Source: Gnetum montanum (lineage: Eukaryota > Streptophyta > Gnetopsida > Gnetales > Gnetaceae). From it: DNA of 64,000 bases. A program made the translations under genes and the position numbers. The notes under the pieces are model-generated. The model saw nothing but the letters and a program-made list of their open reading frames with translations, was not told the origin of the DNA and made no database searches. The stretch covers positions 37,170 to 101,169 of the forward strand of contig MNCI01028772.1 of NCBI GenBank assembly GCA_015680685.1, in the 5' to 3' direction. Of the stretch, positions 44,740-57,268 are shown one piece after another. How positions within the stretch are numbered: the stretch's first letter is position 1; each line of letters starts with the position of its first letter.

Positions 44740-47420
44740 GTTTTAGGTTATCCATGATAGACCCATGCTGGATCTACACTGGCTAGTGTGGATAGGATGG
44801 CCCTTAATGTGGATGGAACATCCAGATGATTTCCTAGGCTCATTTTTGATATTTTTCAACTCTTGGTAACTTTCATGTTAGCATAGTAAACTAGGGAAGG
44901 GAATAGGCTAGTTTTGAAATTAATTTCAACCCTTGGAAAATCCTATTGAGGCTTGGATCTACCACCCATGTAGGACCCATGCTAAGAAGCATAGATCTAG
45001 CATGGATACCAATGAAAATGAGTTTCATGACATTTAGAGGATTAAAATTGAGATTTCAAGGCTTTTCGAAGGTAGCTCAAGGCTAGATCTATCAAGATTA
45101 GTCATTTTGGAGGTCAAAAATTACCAAAAATAAGGTTTTGAAGTTATACCCCTTGTATCCATGCTAGAAAGTGTGGATGGGAGAGGGCGTAGCATAAATA
45201 ATCTAGATCTAGACTATAATGGGATCAAACAAGGTTGGATGTGCAACTGGGACCAAGTTTCTGTAGCTATGCACTCCTAAACTAGGTTTTGAGGCCATTT
45301 CAAAGAGGTTTTGAGCATGAAATCAAGTTGGAACTAGTATCCACACTAGATCCATGCTTGCTAGTGTGGATATAGCATGGATGAATGAGGATGCTCTTGC
45401 TTTTTTATCTCAGGATGGTTTTTGGAGTAGATCAACCAAGTTTTTAGATATTGGAGGCTATAAATATTAATTTCTATAGTTTTGGTTAAATTTTACTAAG
45501 TTTGAAGCTTGTTTAAGTTCATGCATAGTCATCCCACCCACATCCATGTTGGGTGATGTAGAGCTAGCATGGAGGAGGGGGATTGATATGTTTTCAGGCT
45601 AAAAGAAGGTCAATCAAATGCAAACTCAAGGCTATGAGGTTATGGGCTTGGTTGGTGAAGGTTTCTAATCTGTAGGGGTGTCAATTTGTTGTTGAACATG
45701 GAAAGGTAGTTAATCCACATTAGATCCATACTACCTAGTGTGGATGAGGCCTCCCCTAGTGTGGCTAGATTAAAAATATCAGATCTAGCGTTTTTTGATA
45801 GTAAATCAACTATTCATGTCAGCCCTCATAATTTCCACTGTCAAGGGTTAAAAATTTGGTAGTTTTGAGGGATTCTAAGTGGTTTTAGAGGTTAAACCAC
45901 TTGGATCCACATTGTGTCCATGCTTGCCAACATGGAGGATCAAAGAGCATCAACATTTTATAGTTTTTGACAAGTTTTGGTCATGCATGCATGTCTTGAG
46001 GGTTGCCAATGTTGATGATCTAAGTTTAGGATCAAAATTTGGTAATTTTAAAGGTTTTTGGGATGGTTTTTGAACTTACCCCTTTGGATCCACATTAAAT
46101 TCACATTTTACAACATAGATCCAACATGAAGGATTTAAGGGAATTAATTTCTTATAGTTTTTTATCATTTTTTAAAGTCTAAGGGCTTTGGGTGGTGCCA
46201 ACAAGGTTCTAGATTGCATGCAAGGTCATTTGATATCATGTTGATGTGTTTATGAGCCTTCCATGGGTCTCCCTCTTAGTATCCAAGTTGGCTAGCATGG
46301 ATGAGGGGATTTATTAGTGTGGGAGAAAGGGTGATCATGAAATAGAGTGAGTTTTGTCAAGTTTTAAGCTACCGAAGTCTCCAAGAGGGTAAGGAATTCA
46401 ACACATGTTAATTTTAATAAAAATCATGAGATTGTTTGGCTATATACTTATTATCCATACTACCTAGCATGGATAAGATTCCCCTCAACGTGGATAGATC
46501 AAAGATGTTAGATCTAGGCCCATTTGATAGTAAATCAATCAGTCATGTTAGCCCTTAAGGACACTAGTGTTGATAATTAAGATTTGGTGTTAAAATCCAC
46601 TAGCTGAAGGCTCATTGGTGCTTCATGTAGTCATCCTCCCTTTATCCATGCTGGGTAGCATGGCCCCATCATGGATGAGAGGAGGGTGCTATCTTTTTGA
46701 CATTTGTGATCAATTGTGTCATATTTGAATGCTTTGAAAGGCTTTAGTAGTGTTGTAAGGTCACTAGGGTAGGTTTTAAGGTTATTTTGGCTACAAAAAT
46801 AGATGTTTTTGACATACTCCTAAGGAATCCATGCTAGGAAGCATGGATGGAGGGTTCACTAATGTGGGGATGATTTCTAGATGCAAAACTAAGCTATTTT
46901 AGGTTACTAGAAGCTAATAAGGGGAATAAGGGTTAAAATATGGTAATTAGGTGCTTAATTCTGGTAATTTAAGGTCATCCCATTCATCCATGTTAGATTC
47001 ACACTAGCTAGCATGGATGGAGTTCACCTCAACATGGATCAACTAGATCTAAACATTTTGGGAACTTTCGACTCAGTTTACTAGTGTTTCAGAGCTTTGG
47101 GGGGTGATAGGAGGGGTTTAAGGCTATGTGGGAGCTACACTAGGGTTAGATTAGGGCTTGATAAATACTAGAGGATGGGTATGGATGTTACCCCTCTTGG
47201 TCAATTTTGGATCCATGCGAGGCAGTGTTACCCAAGCATGGATGCTCAATGCAGCAAGCTTTGTTAAGGTTTTACCTCCTACTGGGGTCTAAGGGTTCAT
47301 ATATATTGATGAAGGTTGCTAAAAATAGCAAGGGGGATTAGGTTTTATGGTTGTGGAGGGTAGGAGGCATGCATCCACATTGGGTAGCATGGATCAAGGG
47401 GGGATAAGGTTGAAAAATGA
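44740..47420. repeat. Degenerate tandem array, ~186-bp period, with palindromic cores
   Basis: Fifteen cores of the type ATCCATGCTAG...CTAGYRTGGAT, centred near 44780, 44980, 45168, 45360, 45560, 45730, 45920, 46107, 46293, 46465, 46660, 46838, 47000, 47226 and 47383. Mean spacing is 186 bp (range 157-226). Each core is an imperfect inverted repeat; sequence between cores is poorly conserved. Placed in the 3' flank of F. Satellite-like arrays in the 3' untranslated regions of Tat/Ogre elements are known in other plants. Confidence 0.7.
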
Positions 47421-48309
47421 TTTTATGGGTTTAGAGGGGGTTGCCAAGTTAAAAACCCATCAAACTAGGGAGGCTTCTAGTGGGGCCCACTAAAAAATTC
47501 AAAATTTTGAATATAAACATTCACTCCTAGCTTCCCAACATGGAGAGACTTTCTCCTATTACACTTTGAGTGCACTATGAGTTCTAGTACTCAAAATTAG
47601 CAACATGGACATGGGAGAAGGCATTTAGGTTTAGATCTAGGTGTTTATGTCAAGTTTTTTTAAAAACTTATCACACAACTCTCATTTCATCACACAATGC
47701 ATTGGGGTAGATCCTGGATAGAATTTTATCCTATAATAACTTCTCATCCTTAGTGTGGTTGTTGCAAATATCCTCCCTAGGTAGCACTGAAGCTTCCATC
47801 CATCCAATTTCCAAGCTCTCCCAACATTGATATTGCAATCATGAATAAAAGAGGTGGAAAGACCAAGAATCCAATGATTGAGGAAGGATATGTAGGAGCC
47901 CAAGGTATCTCCTAACTACCTAGGCCTATTGTTAACCCTAAACCCTAAACTCTAAGATAGGTCATTGCTAGCTGTTTTTTTGCTTATTTTCCTAGTTGTT
48001 TTGGTGTTTTTCCCACTTGGGATAGGGGCATTTTTTCAGATCTACACCAAGGTGTTTGTTAAAATTGAATTTTGACAAAATCATACCTCTTATTTTGCTA
48101 GTTTCTATGTAGATCTAAGGTTATTTGGTTGCTTAGGCTTGGTTTTATGTGGTTGTTATATTAAGTTTTGATGTTTTGTATGTGTTTTTATTTTTACTAA
48201 TTTTGGTAAAAAAGAAAGCATACTTGTGTATGTTTTATTAAGGACTTTGTTATAAATTACTAAACTCAAGTTTTTCATTTGTAGAGCTACTTGTAAGGTT
48301 TCTATTGGC
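47421..48309. other. Non-coding part of F's 3' flank
   Basis: No supported gene. It includes a match to F's right flank at 47514-47540 and two and a half telomere-type CCCTAAA units at 47934-47950. A possible short exon (47841-47904, MNKRGGKTKNPMIEEGYVGA, then AG-GTATCT) is only speculative. Confidence 0.4.
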
Positions 48310-48960
48310 TATGGTTTTTTTTTTAATTCGAAGTTGTGATGAAAGAGTTATGGGCATTTTGGTTATGTCGTGAGGTTGTGGTTTGTGTTGTTTTTTAGAT
48401 TTTTCATAAAGTTTACGAATTTTTTTCAAAGAAATGACAAGGATTTTGGCTATTTTCTTATTATGCCTACATGGATTTAGTTTAATATTTTAAAAAATGG
48501 TGGGATCACTTTGTTTGGAGTTGAAATTGCATTTTTATGAATTTTTTATCAAATTCATGCGAAAAGGGCTTTTCTAGTGATGACCATGTTACTATGCCAT
48601 TTTCTATAATTTTTGTTAAAATGGTTTTGAAGTTTTGGCTATGTTAGTTATTTCTATAAAGCTCATGATTTCAAGATTCCCATAGTGGTAGAATCATTAA
48701 AATCAAAGTTAAAATGAATTTTGAATAAAATTTTTCCTACAATCATGCAAATTAGGGTTTTTTCATTGATGGCTAGATACTTGTTCAGTTTACTTTGTTT
48801 TCTAAAAAAATATCTAAAAATTTTCAAAGTTTCTGATCATGGCTATGTAGCTCATGATTTCAAGATTCTAATGGTGGTGAAATCATTGAATTTAGAGCTA
48901 CAGTTGGTTTTTAACAAAATTTCCCATATGATCTTGTGTGTAGAGGTTTTTCAGTTGTAA
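48310..48960. repeat. Second degenerate tandem array, ~188-bp period
   Basis: Three to four units. CTCATGATTTCAAGATTC recurs at 48662 and 48851, and the adjoining GGTGGWATCATT-like motif near 48498, 48686 and 48874. The period equals that of the larger array, but the sequences are not obviously related. Confidence 0.65.
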
Positions 48961-49482
48961 CGATTTATCCCTTGGAGATGGGTAGCGTGGACATGTTTGA
49001 ATGATTTTTTTTGTTAGTAGCCCATATCCCTGGGGATGCCTAAGGATATTTCAAAGAATTTAAAATTGATTAAACATGTTTATAAAATTTTTTGATTTCC
49101 TAAGGCAATTTACTAAGTTGCAAGTCATGTTACTTAAACCTAGTTAGGAGGTTGCACAAGGTTTTGATGCATTGTATGTTGAGGGTATAAAATTCTTATA
49201 TTTTGACTATAATGCTTAAAGGTTATAAGACTGTAATAATCTTGATTTTCAAATTTCTCTTTTTTTTTTTTATGAAATTTCAACTACATTTTAGAGCTTT
49301 TTATGGGGGCTAATTTCACTCTTGACTAGGATACTTAGCAAAATTTTCAAGAAATTCTAAGCTTATGAGGTTGTAAAGATGTTTTTATTTGCTAAACGTT
49401 GTAAATGTGGTTTTAATTGATTTTTTTTAAGTTATAACTTTGGTTGTTGGTTACTGATTGGCTTGATGTTGTTGTGCTTCAA
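48961..49482. other. AT-rich non-coding stretch in F
   Basis: No gene seen; possibly an intron of the convergent ORF that ends at 49556. Confidence 0.35.
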
Positions 49483-49556
49483 GCATTAGGAGACATTGGT
49501 AGCCCTAGTGATGAGGATGGGGATGGCCCACCACCTCCTCCTCCGAATGTCCCTTA
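49483..49556 (+). pseudogene. Last exon of the convergent ORF in F
   Basis: Plus strand, opposite to F's gag. After an AG it reads ALGDIGSPSDEDGDGPPPPP, then NVP and a stop. The matching exon in G (57051-57137) ends DDDIPPPTT and lies at the same place relative to the protease end. Acidic-then-proline tail. Tat-lineage elements in other plants (for example Grande, Retand) carry an antisense ORF downstream of pol; whether this is related is unknown. Confidence 0.45.
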
Positions 49557-50289
49557 GCATCCTTCATTTGCACATATCAGCTTGCTTATTGTTGCCTACA
49601 TGACATATACATTTATGTTGATGTTGATGGCTATTGTTAGCCAAGACTTTGTTATAGATGATTATTGTTTATTATTATTTGGACATTTTTCCACATGGTG
49701 TGGCTATGGCTATTCATGTTATCAACATTTTAAATTTAAATTTTTAGTTTTTAATTTTGGGCATATATTGTTCTAGTGTTACAGATTTATCATGTCTTTA
49801 TGGTTTTATAGTTTTAATGTTATAAACATTATAAATGGGTATGTTGGGTAAAATGGCTAGATGATGTGATTATAGGCAAAAACATAAATAGGATAAAAAG
49901 ATGCTTGCTAGTTTTAGGCCATGGTAGGCCATATTTCTAGTTTATGGCTGTAGTAGGTTGTGCATTCTTACCAAATTTAGGCCATGAAGGGCCCTAAATT
50001 ATGCAATTATAAACGTGTTTTGTCAGTTTTAGGTCATGGCAGTTCATGCAACTTTAGAAAAAATATATTTTTGTTTATTTTATGTTTTAAAATTATTATG
50101 GGTTTTCTAGTTTTATATTGTGCTAAAAGAAAGAAAGAAAATGATTTAATAAAAATGCAAATAGAAGATAAATTCTGAAACTATATAAAACAAACAAGAT
50201 GACATAAAAGGAAAAAAAATATAGACTAACGTGCTATAAGTACAAATGACTATAAGGCCACAAGGTCACAAGGTGGAAGGATTAGGAGT
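49557..50289. other. Intergenic stretch with TTTTAGGCC motifs in F
   Basis: Separates the convergent ORF end from the protease end. Copies of AGTTTTAGGCCATGGYAGG occur near 49911, 49975 and 50019; relatives lie at 44378-44432, 44690 and, inverted, in G at 56608-56640. Confidence 0.6.
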
Positions 50290-51150
50290 GTACCTTACTT
50301 GTGCAAATGCTTCCTAATCTTTGAGAGATTAGGAAACATGTATGGCCTATTGTGCACAAGCTTATACTCTCAGTCTCCTTTGCTAACAATATTAAATAGG
50401 AGCTCTCCCCACAATGTGTCTTTCGATCCATCATTGTTATCTTTGGCTTTTTCAGCTTCCTCAAGCTGTTCAACTTTGTGGCTTTGAGTTTCTTCTTGCA
50501 ACTCCACTTCAGATCCCTACTCTATGTCAATGTTGTTAATAGCTAATGGAATTTCATTATCACCATGAATGATGACTTCACCTCCTTCATAAGGAAGATG
50601 TATTTCTTGGTGGATCATTGAGAATACAGCTCATAATTGAGCCAATGTGAGCCTACCCAAGATGAATTTGAACCTTTTTATTTCCTCTACCACCAAGAAA
50701 TCCATAGTTATAGGGAATTGTTGCCCTACGAAAAATGCTAAAGAGATATATCCCTTAATAGCAACCCATGATCCATTAAAGGATTTGAGAGTCAATGTCG
50801 TTGTATGATAAATTCACTTGGTTAAGCCTAGATGTTCAACTATGGTGTATGGGATGACATTTGATACAACCTCATCATCTACATGTATCTAGTGCACTTT
50901 GTACTTCCCAACCCATATTGTCATGAAGAGAGGAGCCCTGGTTACTTCATCATTTTGGAGATTGGCTTTGATTTCACTATCGTGAAACACTAGCAATGTT
51001 GACTTTGTCTCCCTGGGTGAAGAAGGTACCATCACTGCATGGATGGATTCTTCATTAGCATGGATGTTCTCACTAATGGGGATATAAGTCAACATTTTGA
51101 CCAATGCTTTACGATGTGTACCAGAAGTCATGACTAAGTCATACAAACTT
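50290..51150 (-). pseudogene. Protease of F
   Basis: Minus strand: RAPLFMTIWVGKYKVH, then IHVDDEVVSNVIPYTIVEHL, where VDDEV stands for the catalytic VDDGA/VDTGS. A FILGRLTLAQL box follows near 50651-50668, with IHLPYEGGEVIIHGDNEIPL, typical of the region after retropepsin in Tat-type gag-pro. It then ends in ELLFNIVSKGD and FPNLSKIRKHLHK, shared with G. No RT follows. Several stops. Confidence 0.7.
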
Positions 51151-53870
51151 AGGGTTGTGTTTTTCTACTGAAGAGACTATTTGACTTACCCCATGCACTT
51201 ATGAAGCTTTTGTCCTTAGTTATGGGCTTGTTGCCCCAATTGTGCTTAACTTCCTCCATGAACCCCAAAATGCATACCTCATTTTTATGTGGTGGTTGTG
51301 GCTTTTCCTCTCTTTTTTTGCCTTGGATCTTAGAATCCTCCCATGGTTTGCTTGTGGAAGTAGCTCTAGTTGATGAGGTCATGGGCACAGATGATATAGG
51401 AGTGGGCTTTGATAGGCCCACTTCATTCTATGCCTTGGATTACTTGTCTTCTTTGTTATTTTTCTACTTAGGTTTCTTCCTATGATTTTTTGAGGCTTTT
51501 TTATTGTCATCTGTTAGCTATGAGGAAGAAGCTATGGAATTAGCCACCACAAGAGGCCATTGTCTTGTTGTAGGGGTTGGCTGGATTATGGCTAGCTTAG
51601 GCACCTTGATATAAAAAGGCTCCCTAAGAGGCATAGGTGGTGGTATCCTTATAAAAAAAGGGGATCTTAAGCTAATAGAAGCTAAAAAGACCCTTTCATT
51701 GCAAGGGGGTACTTATACCACAAATGGTTCCCTTGCAGGTATTTGATTGTCATCAATATTAAATGTTGATATAATGTATGGGTTGTCATTGGCATTCAAT
51801 GGGTCCTTGGACATGTGCATCAATTGATTTTGGGGTTGAAAATGATTAGATGCATCAAGGATCAACTTTCCATTATCTCTCATCCTTTATAGGTCATCCT
51901 TCAGTGCGGGGTAGAAGTCGGTGTCATGATCAGGCAACTGATGGTAGTGGCAAAAGTAGTCAAGCTTGAAATACTTAGGCAACTAGGGGTCACCCTTGGT
52001 TGCTTGAGTGGGATCCTTATCTCACATAGTCTTTCATGATTTTTATGAGTAGCTTTAGACATTTTCTTGCATTGGATCCTCCCACTCTTCAGTAGTTGAT
52101 CAAAGATTTCATCTTGTCCTTCTACTCAAAGCTAGACCTAGGAGTAGTCGATGTAGTGGCCCTAGAAGTTGATGGTTGGTTATCATGATTGTTAGCAAGC
52201 ACCTTGGGTTTGTTGTTTCTTGGCCCTTGGTTAGTTGTATTGGCTTTCTTGGCTACTGTGACAATAGCTATGTTGTTTTTCATACCTCTCTCTTTGTCCC
52301 TTCATGTGTGTTATTCTTGTATGCTACGTAAGTAGGGTTGTGGCTAGCTTCAATGACATCCTTTATGTTTTTGGTCTAGGAGAATACTTAACTAAGTGAA
52401 CGTGGGTCAAGGTAACTTAGACTTGATAAAATCATTAACCACCTCCTTGAATATAGCCAAAATGTAGGTTTTGGCTATAGGCTCTAGTATCTAGTTTAGT
52501 AGACCATGCCATCATTGGATGAAATTTTGTACTAGCTCAAGTGGTTCTTGCTTAACCTTCATTAACTAGTCAAGTGTGGTGTTAGGATTTAAGTTGTATT
52601 TGAAGCGGTTAACAAATTGAGATATGAGGTCTTTATATCCTCTAGGTAAGGCATAGTACCAATCAAGTGCTTTCCCCATTAGGAACATAGGAAAGATCCT
52701 CATTATGGTGTGTGGCCATGATTGCAATAGTAAGCACTTGGATTGAAAGGTTAAGATGAGCATTAGGATCACCTTCTCCATTTTACTAGCTGAATGGAGG
52801 GATAGGGACACTAGGAGGAAGTGTCAAGGATGAAACCATAGGATTTATGGGATCATCTTGGTAAAAGTCTAGGATCTCAATGCTTTGAGATGTAGAGGCT
52901 TTAAGCCTTTTCAACTTCTCTCTCAGGTCTTGGATCATTTGGAAGGCTTGATCCAAGACATTGGTGCCCTTGTTCATTGCAAGGTTTGCACAAAAGGTTG
53001 TGGAATTTTTTGAAAGGCTTGTTACCTTACTATCCATTGTAGAATGGAGAGGACAGGTTGTGTTATTACTGTGGTCAGTGGACCAAATAAGGAGAAAGAT
53101 GTTTGTGCTGATATCTATGGTGAAAATGGAATAAAAGGGTTGTGTGACCCTTGTGTTGCTTGGGGTTCCATGATTGGTCCCACTTGATTGATCAATAGCT
53201 TGGTGGTGGTGAAAACCACTGAAGAAGGTCATAATGACTATGGCTAGGTGGCGAATGTCATAGAGAAGTGGAATGTGGTTGATTGCGACATTGATTATGT
53301 TTGGTGTGTAGTGTTGATTGGTGCAGGATCAAACATCATTGGGTAGGAAGGGGTAGAGAATTGTGGCATCTAGCCCACGAAGGAGAAAAAGAGGTAGAGG
53401 AGGACATTGTGGCCTTGGGGGTTATTTGTTGGAACAACTGGTCTAGGATTTTTTTAGGCTTAGATTCCATCTTGAACTCATCCTTATCTTTGTGTTGCTC
53501 TTTTGCACTATGCTTCTCATCTTCTTCATCCATATTAATTAGTTGAGATAAGATTCTAGCATAGATGTCCATTAGGGATATCTAGTGATATGGGGAAGGA
53601 ATGTATTCCTTCCAATCTTAATGTATGTGCTCATACTCCCTTTTGGATTTTGCTTCTGCCCATGGGATCAGCATGCCAACTTGGATTTTGGCACAAAAGT
53701 AGTTATAGTTATATTCATTTATGATTGAAAATTTAGGACTTCACCCCCTAAGCCTTAAGGACTACTTACACTCAACCACAACAAGATCCTTGGTGTTGTA
53801 TATCCTCATGGCCTACTAGTTGGAGCCATTATTGGTAACTATGAAAGACAACTTGGTTGAATGTTGGAAT
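51151..53870 (-). pseudogene. gag: gag of F
   Basis: N-terminal region KFSIINEYNYNYFCAKIQVG (near 53700), an acidic-lysine stretch (52 kDa-like position 53336-53572: DEEDEKHSAKEQHKDKDEFK), a capsid core MGKALDWYYALPRGYKDLIS, then FVNRFKYNLNP (52566-52700), and a knuckle-like YFCHYHQLPDHDTDFYPALK (51890-51975) resembling the C-x-YH...H-x-T-x2-C...LK pattern of Tat gag. A Ser/Lys-rich linker (51149-51421) leads to the protease. Distinct from the gag of A-E. Confidence 0.75.
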
Positions 53871-55960
53871 GACATGATAAAAAGAAGTGTTAAAAATGGC
53901 TAAACAAGGATGTAAAAAGGTTAAATAAAGTGTAAATTCCAACAAGTGAAATTTAAAAATGGTTAAAAGAAGCAAAAATAGCAGAAAATGGGTTACTTTC
54001 TATAAATAGTAAGTGGCTACCAAAGGTGGTATACCCCTTTACTAAAAAATTGATAAATAGGTGATATCATAGTCCATTCACTCCTAGCTTCCTAACTATA
54101 CCTATGTTGGGGTGTAGAAGAGGGAAAAGAAAGGGGGTAAGATGGGAGGCCTTACACCTTTCTATTCAATGTTGATGTGGAAGGAGGGGTTGAAATCCAA
54201 ATTGCAAACTTTGACTTTCCACAAAAAAATGGCTTTAGAAAGTTGCCAATTTTCTAAGCAAGGGGGAATGGGGATTTGGGTGTTTAATCCACCAATGCTG
54301 GAAAAATTAAGAAAATTCTAGTAGAAAAAGGGGTATGGTATCCACACTAGCCTTAGGCTTTGAAATTCACAACAAGTGTTGTGAAACTCTAAAACCCAAA
54401 CACCTACAACTTCCACACTAAGGCTTTTGTTGTAGGGATATGAGTGGCAGTGTTGATTGATGAGTAGAGTTTAAAGGTTTTTGCTATAAAAATAAATATT
54501 TTGAGAAGTAAAGCAATGTTGGAAATGAGGCAAATATATTTTGATGCAAAAAATTGGATGAAGGCCCTTCTTTTAGTGCTTGAAAAATTGTTGGAACTGA
54601 AAACCTCAAGTACTAGAGGAACTGAGAAGTTTTTGACACATGCAATTTTTAACCTTGGATCTCTAGGACCTTCATGAAAAATGAGATCCTTGATGCCTTG
54701 GATGGTTTGGCAAATCACCTAGCAACTTATGAAATGCAAACAAGGGTAATGCAAATAAAATGCAAAAATAAAGATATGAGAGAAATTATGCCAAAACACG
54801 ATAAACAATGAAACTTGCACACAAATAAAACTATAATCTTTATTTCAAAAGAATAAAGGGGTACAAAAAATATGTATAAGATTTTCCTTAGGAGCAAGGG
54901 GTTCACTAGGGTGGGGGTTTAGAATCCATTGAAGCCTTTGCAATCCACTCCACAATCTAGATGTTCTAGCACTCATGATGTTATTGAACCTTCATTGCTA
55001 CCATGCTAGATCTACAACGTTCTTAATGTAGGGGGTAAGAGAGGTGTGAGGGAATTTGGGTAGCCAAGTGAGCAACACTGCGAGTTTGGATTCCCATATG
55101 CACAGTGTGGAAACAAAATTCTCATAGATCTCAAGGGGGAAAGCATGGGGTTAACAAGGGCTGCAAAGAGCTCCACATTGAGAGGATTTGAGAGGCTACA
55201 TTCTTGCACGGTTGCAAGAACTCTCAAAATGCCAGAAATTCTTTAAATGCCAAAGTGGAAAACTAAAAAAAGTGTGGAACCATTTAATGATGTATAGAGA
55301 TAGGTTTTATAGTTCTTGGGCCACTAATTTAGCTATAAATTAGCTACAATCTTGGCTGCAAATTGCTAACAAATTGGCTACAAATTTCTGCCATACTAAG
55401 GTGAGGTGAATGTCCAAATCAAGGGGGTTACCATATATGGTAAGTTTCATACCCCCATGGACATTCCATTTACTAAAAATAGTAAACAAAGATTTTATCC
55501 ATGCTAGCTTTGTCCACCCATGATGGGCTTCTAATTACAATGTTAACATGCATGATCCTTGCTAAAGTTGGTGTTGTGCTAAGATCTTGGCCAGAAAGTA
55601 TCAATGCTAGGGGTATGAATTATCCATGCTAGGGAGAGGGAGGGTTGATGTATTAATATTGTGGGTAAGGGTTATATCCCAAACATTGGGCATGAGTGAT
55701 GTTAGATGCCTCCATGTTGGGGATAGGTGTGTTTTACCCCCATGTAGGTGGCTTCACCGTAGAAAATGCTATACCCCCCATAAAACCCATTAAAATGCCA
55801 ATTTTGGCATCCCAAAAGGTATTTTTAACTTTCCAAGCCAAAATATAGATACTATGTGACTCTTTTCACTTGGGGAATGAGGCTTTGATTACTTATGAAG
55901 GATTTTTTAGCCCTGAAAGTATAAAGTATGTGAGATTGCACTCCATGGATTACAATCCTC
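53871..55960 (-). other. 5' flank of F: probable LTR or leader, boundaries not found
   Basis: No gene. It holds isolated single copies of the TATCCATGCTAG core (54336, 55499, 55640) without the 186-bp spacing, and a match to the left flank at 54076-54100. It changes to G sequence near 55960. Confidence 0.4.
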
Positions 55961-56350
55961 ACATTTACAATGAATTTTTGCCTTAGGTTTCATGGGATGG
56001 GGTTACAAAGATTACAACATGTAAATTTGGTGGTGTTTCACTCAAGAGGAAGGTGAAATTATCTTTCATGAAGACAACACAATCCCACTATTTGTCAACA
56101 ATGTCAGCATAGAACTAAGGTTTGAGGTGGAATTTCAAGAAGAAACTCTTGTAAGATAAAATGAGACAAAGAACCACATTGATGTCGAACAAATTAAGAA
56201 CAACAATGTAGGGGCCATGATCAAAACATGGAAAGAGCTCCTATTTAACATAGTTAGTGAAGGGGGTGAAGAGTACAAAATTATACAACATAGATCCTAC
56301 ACATTTCCTAATCTCTTGAATATTAGAAAACAATTGTGCAATTGAATACG
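55961..56350 (+). pseudogene. Protease C-terminal fragment of element G
   Basis: Plus strand: EEGEIIFHEDNTIPLFVNN, then MIKTWKELLFNIVSEGGEEY and SYTFPNLLNIRKQLC. Colinear with the end of F's protease region but in opposite orientation, so G is a second, 5'-truncated copy of the same family. About 130 codons are nearly open. Confidence 0.7.
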
Positions 56351-57050
56351 ATTCCTACTTACTCAATCTTGTATGATATGAGCTAGTCTTTTAATCTATA
56401 GCTTTGTTTTCTATTTTATTTACATGCTTACCTTCTATTTTTAATCTTTCTCCTTCTTACATTATATTTTTCATTTTATTACATAGCCTTACTTTACATT
56501 TTTGCATTAAAGTACAATTCATGTCTTCTTCTTTTACATTTACTTAGAACTATAAAACATAAGAAATTTTTTTTAAAAAGCACACTAATAAAATTAAAAA
56601 AGAAAAAGGAGCCTATGAGGGCCTAAAACTAGTGGCCTGCCAAGGCCTAAAATTGGTAAATTCATATTTTCATTTTACTTATTTTACACATACATCATAA
56701 CTCATTTGCTTGTTTATTTTTGATTATACCTTACTTTACATTCTTACTTCGCTTTATAACCTTGTTATCTTAACACGAAGCACTTTTATGCAACAAAAAT
56801 ATAAAACAAAACTAAAAAAATGTACAAAATATAAAGTGTCATAAAACTAAAATGTTTATAATAGTCACATTGTGTGACAAATAATAAAACAATAACATCC
56901 ATATCTCATAGCCATAGTTGCACCGTGAAACATATGATAATAAAAAGTATAATAATACATAGTTTGAATGGCTATAGTAGCCAAAATATAAAAAAAACTA
57001 TAACAAGTAACAAAAATAAAAAAGTGTCACATGTCTAACTATAACCAAAA
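56351..57050. other. Stretch between protease end and convergent ORF in G
   Basis: AT-rich. Contains the inverted TTTTAGGCC motif at 56608-56640; colinear with F's 49557-50289. No gene seen. Confidence 0.55.
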
Positions 57051-57137
57051 CTAGGTAGTAGGAGGGGGAATGTCATCATCAATATTGTTCATACCATTAG
57101 CATCATTATGAGCATGATCATATTTATTTCCTAGAAC
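57051..57137 (-). pseudogene. Last exon of the convergent ORF in G
   Basis: After TTTATAG the minus strand reads VLGNKYDHAHNDANGMNNID, then DDIPPPTT and a stop at 57051-57053. It is matched by F's 49483-49556. A 131-bp intron (57138-57268) with a GT start and TATAG end separates it from the next exon. Confidence 0.5.
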
Positions 57138-57268
57138 CTATAAACAATAAGACATACCAATAATTAGTGAACATGATAATAAAAAATAATAAACATATAA
57201 TATAACTATGTAATAACACAAACTAAATAAAATAAAACTATAAAATTGAAAACAGAAATTACACAAAC

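Larger units (their letters stand above)
44206..55960 (-). mobile_element. Element F: gag-protease gypsy element, no RT or integrase seen
   Basis: Minus-strand gag and protease (50290-53870), flanked on its 3' side (left) by 6 kb of non-coding DNA with tandem arrays and the end of a convergent ORF, and on its 5' side (right) by about 2 kb of probable LTR or leader. I could not fix its LTR borders. Support for LTR-like flanks is limited to local matches such as CATTCACTCCTAGCTTCC at 47518 and 54081. Gag and the zinc-knuckle pattern suggest the Tat lineage. The order protease then convergent ORF is shared with G, so lack of RT and integrase is probably ancestral to both. Confidence 0.55.

Noticed and set aside
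44740-47420. Palindromic cores as microRNA precursors
   Set aside because: Arms are short (about 8-12 bases), imperfect and divergent between units; no long stable stem.
47934-47950. Telomere-type CCCTAAA repeats
   Set aside because: Only about two and a half units; too short for a telomeric array and common by chance or in promoters.
53822-53839. Plus-strand sequence resembling the tRNA-Asp primer site
   Set aside because: Only 11 of 18 matches and on the wrong strand for F's gag.
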